A stretch of DNA of 39,751 nucleotides from Gammaproteobacteria bacterium (lineage in GTDB: Bacteria; Pseudomonadota; Gammaproteobacteria; Chromatiales; Chromatiaceae), in the NCBI GenBank assembly GCA_030148485.1, contig JASBTJ010000084.1, forward strand, positions 1 through 39,751. Direction: 5' to 3'. A program made the translations under genes and the position numbers. The notes beneath the pieces are model-generated. The model worked only from the letters and a program-made list of their open reading frames with translations, did not search any database and was not told the DNA's origin. Positions 34,437 to 39,751 of the stretch are shown in pieces; position 1 is the first letter of the stretch; the number at the start of each line of letters is the position of its first letter.

Positions 34437-34586
34437 ATGAAACTGGCGTTCGTAGTGGTCGTTGCCCTCGGTTTGACCATGGCTTGGCAGGCGTCCGTGG
34501 TTGCCGAATATCAAGAACAAACAATCAATCCGATCCCCAAGGCGACAGCGGATAACAGCCCGGCGGTGCGCGTCTCCCGCAGCTGA
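34437..34586 (+). CDS. 49-residue predicted secreted peptide
   Basis: This reading frame runs from ATG 34437 to TGA 34584-34586. It starts with MKLAFVVVVALGLTMAWQ and a likely signal-peptide end near ASVVA (residue 23), leaving a short mature part of about 26 residues, EYQEQTINPIPKATADNS and a terminal VRVSRS. The ribosome binding site GGAGGT (34427-34432), four bases before the ATG, is near ideal. I recognise no family. The hydrophobic start and strong binding site argue for a real gene; alternatively it is a small membrane-anchored peptide. Its upstream region holds a 9-bp inverted repeat. Confidence 0.6.
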   Translation: MKLAFVVVVALGLTMAWQASVVAEYQEQTINPIPKATADNSPAVRVSRS

Positions 34587-34681
34587 ACGCCCTGGCACCG
34601 GTTTGTTGTCGTTGGGGGGCGACTTCGTCGCGCCCGACTACAATTGATGCATGGCGCTTCGGTTCTTAGGCTCCGCGCCTG

Positions 34682-34686
34682 GGAGG
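34682..34686 (+). promoter_or_regulatory. ribosome binding site that sets the start of the DsrE-like gene
   Basis: GGAGG lies six bases before GTG 34693. The upstream ATG at 34651 has no such site and would place 14 residues before a clean signal peptide, so the GTG is favoured. Confidence 0.7.
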
Positions 34687-34692
34687 CTTGCC

Positions 34693-35208
34693 GTGTTCAC
34701 CCGTCAATTCCGGTCATTGCTCACCTGCCTGGCACTGCTAGCCGGCGGCGGCGCCCGTGCTCAGGCCACCTTCGATACCCCGCCGAACCCGGAACCCAAG
34801 GCGGTTTTCGAGTTCTATCTGGACGACCCCGCCAAGCTCAGTAGCGCACTGTACTGGGTACGCTCATACATCAACCCCATGATGGAAGCGCCCTACAACC
34901 TGGCGCCGGAGTTCATGGATACGGTGATCGTGATTCACGGCACCGAGCTTGTCGCGCTGGCGAAAAAGAACTATCCACGCTACAAGACCGAGGTGGAACG
35001 GCTGCGTTATTACAGCCAGCTTGGGGTAAAGGTTCGTGCCTGCTCTCTGGCCATGAAGGACTTCGGCTACAGCGCCGAGGACCTGTACGACTTTGTGCAA
35101 TTGGCACCATCCGCCATGACCGACCTGGTCTACTGGCAACAGCAAGGCTACGGCCTGATCAAGCCGGAGATTACCGAGAAGAAATTCAGCGTCGACGAAA
35201 TTCGCTGA
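34693..35208 (+). CDS. exported DsrE/DsrF-like protein
   Basis: This 171-residue protein (from GTG 34693) has a signal peptide: MFTRQFRSLL, a hydrophobic run, and a likely cleavage after ARAQA (residue 25). The mature part resembles the DsrE-like sulfur-relay fold: MDTVIVIHGTELVALAKK, a helix, VKVRACSLAM with Cys117 in the position of the conserved sulfur-binding Cys, and ALYWVRSYI earlier. Family members bind or transfer sulfur; being exported is less usual, and this one is probably periplasmic. It lies after the TrpD-like, Rieske and small peptide genes. Its TGA is directly followed by a dispersed-repeat copy. Confidence 0.75.
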   Translation: MFTRQFRSLLTCLALLAGGGARAQATFDTPPNPEPKAVFEFYLDDPAKLSSALYWVRSYINPMMEAPYNLAPEFMDTVIVIHGTELVALAKKNYPRYKTEVERLRYYSQLGVKVRACSLAMKDFGYSAEDLYDFVQLAPSAMTDLVYWQQQGYGLIKPEITEKKFSVDEIR

Positions 35209-35276
35209 GGAAGCTCTGAACAATCCAGCAATTTTGGCGGCACCTCCCGGTGCCGCCAAAATCGCTCACTCCAAGC
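35209..35276. repeat. dispersed repeat, short permuted copy (copy C)
   Basis: GGAAGCTCTGAACAA matches the head of the element between phoR and phoU, and ATTTTGGCGGCACCTCCC (35231-35248) matches 13773-13790 at 17 of 18 bases. The modules are joined in a different order from copy B, with the middle hairpins missing. It begins immediately after the DsrE-like stop codon and lies between two convergent genes. The rest of the gap to 35331 shows nothing recognisable. Confidence 0.55.
35231..35262. repeat. perfect 14-bp palindromic stem with TCCC loop
   Basis: ATTTTGGCGGCACC pairs perfectly with GGTGCCGCCAAAAT (35249-35262) around a four-base loop. The T run is on the 5' side and the A run on the 3' side on both strands, opposite to an intrinsic terminator. 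It lies between convergent genes and could stabilise both 3' ends or impede transcription. Confidence 0.75.
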
Positions 35277-35330
35277 GACGGCGCACCGCCGCGGCGCGTT
35301 GAGCGTCGCCGGTTGAGCCACACCGGCCGG

Positions 35331-37007
35331 TCAGAAATACCGATAGATGCCGATCTCGACATAATCGTCCCGGGCGATCGCCGCCAGGATGTCCTCGGCC
35401 GGCACATCGAACCAGGCGCGCGCCTGCACCTGCAGTTTCCAACGTTGGCCGAAGCGGCGCGATGCCTCGAGATTGAACGCCGAGGCACCATTGTCCCAAT
35501 CCCGGATCACGCCGGCGAGCACGGTACTGCCGGCAACGTCGTTGGCGGTCCAACGGAGCCCCAAAAACACATCGCGGTTGAAGGCCGTGGTCGCGTCCTC
35601 GCCCCGACTGTCGTACATGTACTCGGCCAACACGCCCAAATCCGCATCGCTGTCGGCAATCCCCACCAGGGTGTACTCGAAGCCGCCGGTGGTCGCCCAG
35701 AAGGTTCTCCCCTGTCCGCTGCGGCGTATCGCCTCGAGCTTCCATAACCAATCGCCGCGGGTCAACTGGGCGTCCAGACTGGTTTGATCAATCAGCTCAT
35801 AGACCGGAATCAGTACCGGCCTGCCAGCGCTGTCGAGACCGGGCTGGAGGGTCGGCTCCCGTCCGGTGCCATGGAAATGCGCGATGCCGATATCGAGGTC
35901 GCCGATATAGTGCGACCAACGCACAGCCCAATCCCATTGGCTTCGCCCATCGCGGTATTGGGCATTGTCGGTATCGACCACCAGGGGCGTGCGAAAACGC
36001 CCGGATCTGCCCGGGTAGGTCCTTTCCCGGAAACCGGGCATCGCAAACAGCGTCAGGGTGCCCCAGTCGCGCTCCAACGCGCCGCGCAACATCGGCTGCC
36101 CAAGCTTCTGTTCGCCGTCCGGGTTGGCGATCAAGTCCGTCTGGTTGATCACGTCGACCAGATGGTAGGCCTCCGTGACACCCCAAAAGACCTTGCCTAT
36201 GCCTGCAGCGATCTCCCACCCGTCGCCGGCACGTAGCCAAAGCAATTCCCGCACATCGACATAACTGCGCTCATCGTCGTGCTGGTCCCAGCGGGCGTAG
36301 GGACGAAACACCAGGGTATCGTCGTCCCAGGTCCGATAAAACTCGGGCTCGGCGACCAGCGACAGGCCGCTACCCTGCTGACCGGGAAACCGGCCGGTTT
36401 GACTGAATCCCCGTGCCTCTGCGCCGAGATAACCGCGAAAATGCCAAGGCGTCGGCGCCGGCACAGACGCTCGGCTCGGCGCGGGCTGCACCGCTGATCG
36501 CGTGGCCGGAACCGCCGGCTCGGGCGTGGGCGCGGCCGGCCGCGCTTGCTCAGCGACGCCTGCGGGTGGTGCCGATTCGGCGGCCGCCAGGTCCGGTCGG
36601 GTAGGCATGCGGGGCGGTGACAGATCGAACACGATGCGCCCTGCCGCCCCCCCGCGCGGGCCCAACCGGTAGATCTTCAGGCTGCGCGACGCGTCGCTGC
36701 GCAACACCACCCGGGATCCCCCGCGACTGTCCTGGGCGATGCTGACACGCACGTCCGCCGCGCACTCGCCGCCCCAGGCAGGCCGAGGCACCAACGTGCG
36801 TGGCAAGCGGATACGGTGGACGGTATCTGCCGCCTGCCTGATCAGGCGTCCCTGGACACGATCGTCCACATCGACGACCAGGCGGACCACGCCATCCGAC
36901 AACCCGATACAACGCAGGCCCAACACCTCGCCGGCAAACGCCTGGGGCGCAGCTATGTAACAGCCCCCAACCAGCAGGGCCGCTGCGACTCGGCGAGAAA
37001 GTGTCAT
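35331..37007 (-). CDS. AMIN-like domain plus beta-barrel outer-membrane protein
   Basis: This 558-residue exported protein has a signal peptide (MTLSRRVAAALLVGGCYIAA, cleavage near AFA). Residues about 26-130 look like an AMIN-type beta domain (periodic alternation, VVRLVVDVDDRV, RIVFDLSPP), followed by an Ala/Pro-rich linker to about 185. The rest is rich in alternating aromatic beta strands and ends in IYRYF, with the terminal Phe typical of barrel outer-membrane proteins; it recalls the DUF1302-type barrels. Its ATG overlaps the stop of the LolA-like gene (ATGA). It is probably the outer-membrane component of the RND/LolA-like trio. The substrate is unknown. Confidence 0.7.
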   Translation of the reverse strand: MTLSRRVAAALLVGGCYIAAPQAFAGEVLGLRCIGLSDGVVRLVVDVDDRVQGRLIRQAADTVHRIRLPRTLVPRPAWGGECAADVRVSIAQDSRGGSRVVLRSDASRSLKIYRLGPRGGAAGRIVFDLSPPRMPTRPDLAAAESAPPAGVAEQARPAAPTPEPAVPATRSAVQPAPSRASVPAPTPWHFRGYLGAEARGFSQTGRFPGQQGSGLSLVAEPEFYRTWDDDTLVFRPYARWDQHDDERSYVDVRELLWLRAGDGWEIAAGIGKVFWGVTEAYHLVDVINQTDLIANPDGEQKLGQPMLRGALERDWGTLTLFAMPGFRERTYPGRSGRFRTPLVVDTDNAQYRDGRSQWDWAVRWSHYIGDLDIGIAHFHGTGREPTLQPGLDSAGRPVLIPVYELIDQTSLDAQLTRGDWLWKLEAIRRSGQGRTFWATTGGFEYTLVGIADSDADLGVLAEYMYDSRGEDATTAFNRDVFLGLRWTANDVAGSTVLAGVIRDWDNGASAFNLEASRRFGQRWKLQVQARAWFDVPAEDILAAIARDDYVEIGIYRYF

Positions 37008-37789
37008 CGGCTCCGCTTGAGGGCGTTCTTGGTGAAGTCGCCGTCGTCCAGCCCGACGCGGAACTTGTAGTCGCGCCAGCTCAACAAGGTGCTCTTGCCG
37101 GTTTGATGGTTGATCATGAACATCCTGTTCGCCCGCCAGTACTTGTCCAGATATTGCTTGTACTCACTATAGGTCAGCGTTTTGAGCAGAGCGTTTTTTC
37201 GGTCATAGAAATCGATCTTCATGGGCCGGTACTCGGCCTGGTCCAGCCAGACCACTTGGCGCGTGTAACCGGAGTTTTCGTCGACCGGGTCGCGTTCGAT
37301 GACGAACATCGGCTGTCCTTCAAGAGTCTCATCCCGCAAGTAGCGGTATCCGTATTTCTCGATCTCCTGCGACGACAGGTCCTCGTAGGAAAACTCGCTG
37401 CCCATGAAGGGACCCGATTTGTTGCGCGATGCAATGCGCTTCACACGCTTGAGGGCCGGCAGATAGAGCCACTGGTCGTCAGCACCGACCTTGTGGGTAA
37501 AGGTCAGCAAGGCGGTGCCCGCTACGTCCCGCGGCTGATCGAAAACAATCAGCGTCTTGTCGCCGTCGCCCTCCACCTCCAGCACCTGGGTGCGCATCTC
37601 GCGCAGACTCTCGGTACCTTGCGCATTTTTCAACAACATGGACAGTTCCGCGGTGAAATCGTGAAAGCCGGTGTCCCGCTGGTCCGCTTCCGTGGCGATT
37701 TCCAACCCGCGATCCTCCGCGGGGCCGGCTGAAACGGGCGCGGTGAAGGCGAACAGACTAAGCGGGATCAACAACAGCGACTTTCGCAT
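37004..37789 (-). CDS. outer-membrane lipoprotein-sorting protein-like (LolA-like)
   Basis: This 261-residue exported protein has a signal peptide (MRKSLLLIPLSLFAFTAPVSA). The mature part has the LolA-like half-barrel pattern: AELSMLLKNAQGTES, WLYLPALKRVKRI (a signature of this group), PFMGSEFSYEDLSS, YRYLRDETLEGQPM, and a C-terminal KLR-type stretch. Family members carry lipids or hydrophobic molecules across the periplasm. The start is ATG 37789, with GGAG nine bases upstream on the minus strand; it overlaps the RND gene end by 32 bases. Its own stop overlaps the barrel gene start. It is unlike LolA itself in length and context. Confidence 0.85.
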   Translation of the reverse strand: MRKSLLLIPLSLFAFTAPVSAGPAEDRGLEIATEADQRDTGFHDFTAELSMLLKNAQGTESLREMRTQVLEVEGDGDKTLIVFDQPRDVAGTALLTFTHKVGADDQWLYLPALKRVKRIASRNKSGPFMGSEFSYEDLSSQEIEKYGYRYLRDETLEGQPMFVIERDPVDENSGYTRQVVWLDQAEYRPMKIDFYDRKNALLKTLTYSEYKQYLDKYWRANRMFMINHQTGKSTLLSWRDYKFRVGLDDGDFTKNALKRSR

Positions 37790-39751
37790 CTTTGCGGTCT
37801 CCAAATTTCATCAGTAGCGGGGGCAGGAACAGGAAGTCAGCTAACAATGCCAAACCAATGGTAATGGCCGTCAGCAAACCGGTACGGCCGTTCATCACGA
37901 AGTCCGACAAAGCCAGTACACCGAAGCCAAGCGCCAACACCAGGGTCGTGACCCAGAGCGCTGTGCCGACGGTACCGAAGGCATAGCGCACGGCCTGCTC
38001 GGCATCCAGCCCTTTCTCGCGACGGGCTCGTAGATACTTGCTGAGAAAATGTACCGTATCGTCCACCACGATACCGAGCACCATGCCGCTCACCACCGAC
38101 AGGGCCAACCCGATCTGCCCATCGATGAGCGCCCACATCCCGTAGCCCATGGCAATGGGCAGCAGGTTCGGTATCAGGCTCAACAGCCCCAAACGCCAAG
38201 ACCGTAGCGCAAGGATCAGCACCCCGGAAATCAACACCAAGGCAAGAAAGGAGCCTTCCAGCATGGACACGATATTGCGCTGGCCGATGTCCGCAAACAT
38301 CATCGAAGGGCTGGCGCCGTGGGTTTGCATGTAGGGCGGCGCATTGGTAGCCAGCCATTGTTGGGCTTTCTTTTCCATGGCCAGCAACTCCGTGCTGGTC
38401 AGGTTCTCCAGCGTCACCGTCATGCGGGTCGCCGATTTGCGTACGTCGATCTGGTTGGTCAGATCCAAACCGAAAGGTAAGGAGAATTCGTAGAGCAGCA
38501 GGTACTGGGCGGACAGCTCCCGGTCGTCCGGCAGCTTGTACCACGCCGGATCGTCACCATGCAGGTTCTTGTTCAGACGCTTCATGATGTCGGTCAGGAC
38601 GTTGACGTGCAGCACCTTGGGCTGTTGGCGATACCAGTTGGCGAACGCCTCCAGATGCTGCAGGTAGGCCGGGTCGCTGACCCCGCCTTCACCGGCCGCC
38701 GGCAACGAGTATTCGATCAGATAGATGCCGGTCAGGTTGTCGACGGCGTACTCGGTGGCCTGTCTGAAATCATTCTGTTCACCGAAATACTCCACGAACT
38801 CGTCGTTCAACTCGATACGCGGCAGTTGCGCGACCAACACCACACCCAGCGCGCCCATGCCCCAGAACAGCAGGTTACGGCGACGGACCACGAAGTCGGC
38901 CAGGCCCGGCATGAGTTTCCCGCCCCGCGCCGGATGTGCCGGGCGCCGGGTGGGCAAAACCATCATCATGGCCGGCAGCAAGGTCACCGACAGCAAGAAG
39001 GCGATGGTGACACCCATGGCGGTCATGTTGCCCAGGTCGCGGAACGGCGGTGCGTCGCTGAAATTCAGACTCAGAAAACCGATCACCGTGGTCAAGGTGG
39101 TCAGGAAAACCGGCGTCAGGTTGATACGCAGACTTTCGCGCATCGCCGCCCGTTTGTCCCCGCTCTCGTGATAGCCGAGTAGAAAGGTCGCCAGGATATG
39201 CACGCAGTCCGCCACCGCCAGGGTCATGACCACCACTGGGACACTGGTGGTCGGCGGCGACAAGGTGATGCCCAGCCAACCGGAAATGCCCATGGTCGCC
39301 AGCACCATCAAAACAATCACGGCAAGTGTCACCACCGTGCCAGCCAACGACCGCAACATGATGCCCAAGGTCACCAGCACCACCAGAAACATCACCGGGT
39401 ACAGGGTCATCATGTCCTTCTGGCTCGCCTCCGGGAAAGCGTTGTTCATGATGACCATACCGGTCAGACGCACCTCGAGATTCGGATCCTTGGCGACCAG
39501 TCGGTCGGCCAGTTCCCGTGCAAATGCCGTGACCTCCGGCACTTCGCCCAGGGTCTTGCCCGGCAGTTGGATGGTGACATTGACGCCAGTGTGCTTGCCG
39601 TCGGGTGACACCAGGCGATTGGCCAACAACGGCTCGTGCGTGGCGATCTCCCGGATGCGCGCGAGGTCCTCATCACTCAGGTCTTGCGGGTCTTCCACCA
39701 GGTCGGCCACCCGCAGGTCGTCTCCCTCCGCCTCGGTGTGCTGGTAATTGG
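37758..39751 (-). CDS. RND-family exporter (MMPL/HAE3-like), 5' end outside window
   Basis: This large inner-membrane transporter is cut by the window end: the frame is still open at 39751, so the GTG at 39710 is not the true start. About 664 codons are present. Visible are a periplasmic domain, membrane segments with VMFLVVLVTLGIMLRSLAG and TLAVADCVHILATFLLG, a second periplasmic domain, and a second membrane block with VLGIVVDDTVHFLSKYLR (Asp pair for proton coupling) ending near LLADFLFLPPLLMKFGD. This is the HAE3/hopanoid-exporter style of RND pump. It overlaps the LolA-like gene by 32 bases. Cargo is probably hydrophobic, unknown. Confidence 0.88.
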   Translation of the reverse strand, partial: NYQHTEAEGDDLRVADLVEDPQDLSDEDLARIREIATHEPLLANRLVSPDGKHTGVNVTIQLPGKTLGEVPEVTAFARELADRLVAKDPNLEVRLTGMVIMNNAFPEASQKDMMTLYPVMFLVVLVTLGIMLRSLAGTVVTLAVIVLMVLATMGISGWLGITLSPPTTSVPVVVMTLAVADCVHILATFLLGYHESGDKRAAMRESLRINLTPVFLTTLTTVIGFLSLNFSDAPPFRDLGNMTAMGVTIAFLLSVTLLPAMMMVLPTRRPAHPARGGKLMPGLADFVVRRRNLLFWGMGALGVVLVAQLPRIELNDEFVEYFGEQNDFRQATEYAVDNLTGIYLIEYSLPAAGEGGVSDPAYLQHLEAFANWYRQQPKVLHVNVLTDIMKRLNKNLHGDDPAWYKLPDDRELSAQYLLLYEFSLPFGLDLTNQIDVRKSATRMTVTLENLTSTELLAMEKKAQQWLATNAPPYMQTHGASPSMMFADIGQRNIVSMLEGSFLALVLISGVLILALRSWRLGLLSLIPNLLPIAMGYGMWALIDGQIGLALSVVSGMVLGIVVDDTVHFLSKYLRARREKGLDAEQAVRYAFGTVGTALWVTTLVLALGFGVLALSDFVMNGRTGLLTAITIGLALLADFLFLPPLLMKFGDRKDAKVAVVDPA

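Noticed and set aside
35231-35262. Intrinsic bidirectional terminator at the perfect palindrome
   Set aside because: The T run precedes and the A run follows the GC stem on both strands, which is the wrong order for intrinsic termination.

Overview
The window is GC-rich, almost fully coding chromosomal DNA from a Gram-negative bacterium. Envelope genes (kdsB, lpxK, lolCD, exbBD, an RND exporter with an outer-membrane barrel), phoB-phoR-phoU, an RNase E of gammaproteobacterial layout and the run rluC/HAD/sppA ... rne ... kdsB/trm112/lpxK/exbD/exbB/comEC point to a gammaproteobacterium, perhaps Chromatiales-like. That placement is inference. I saw no tRNA, rRNA, CRISPR array or transposase gene.

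Region 1 (1-2505): the 3' end of galE abuts uppP, followed by a small membrane protein gene and an exported trypsin-like protease. Region 2 (2572-12891) is an accessory cluster of the kind that accompanies exosortase A (PEP-CTERM protein sorting) and exopolysaccharide loci: an AMP-forming acyl-CoA ligase and a PLP decarboxylase on +; an ACP, two alpha/beta-hydrolase-fold proteins and a glycosyltransferase on - joined by four-base ATGA overlaps; an asparagine-synthetase-like protein on +; and a polysaccharide deacetylase plus an O-antigen-ligase-like membrane protein on -. Exosortase itself and PEP-CTERM substrates are not in the window. The ligase/ACP/decarboxylase set suggests that an acyl or aminoacyl group is activated on a carrier and used in envelope glycan or protein decoration.

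Region 3 (12924-15954): phoB-phoR-phoU, with a Pho-box-like site before phoB and a structured 158-bp MITE-like element between phoR and phoU. The O-ligase gene starts 32 bases after phoU, so EPS assembly may be linked to the Pho operon. Region 4 (16021-30361) is housekeeping: sppA, a HAD phosphatase and rluC (one overlapping operon), rne with a long structured leader, a low-molecular-weight tyrosine phosphatase, kdsB-trm112-lpxK-exbD-exbB, comEC, a DUF2062 gene and lolD-lolC.

Region 5 (30423-35262): a small exported BamE-like protein with agmatine deiminase and N-carbamoylputrescine amidase (putrescine synthesis), then a TrpD-like protein paired with a Rieske protein, a 49-residue predicted secreted peptide, and an exported DsrE-like protein. 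Region 6 (35331-39751): an overlapping trio of RND exporter (cut by the window edge), LolA-like periplasmic protein and AMIN-like/beta-barrel outer-membrane protein, which looks like a complete inner-to-outer-membrane route for a hydrophobic cargo. Members of one dispersed, hairpin-rich repeat family lie in three intergenic spots (about 10631, 13672 and 35209).

All family assignments come from reading motifs and from memory of the families; no database search was run.
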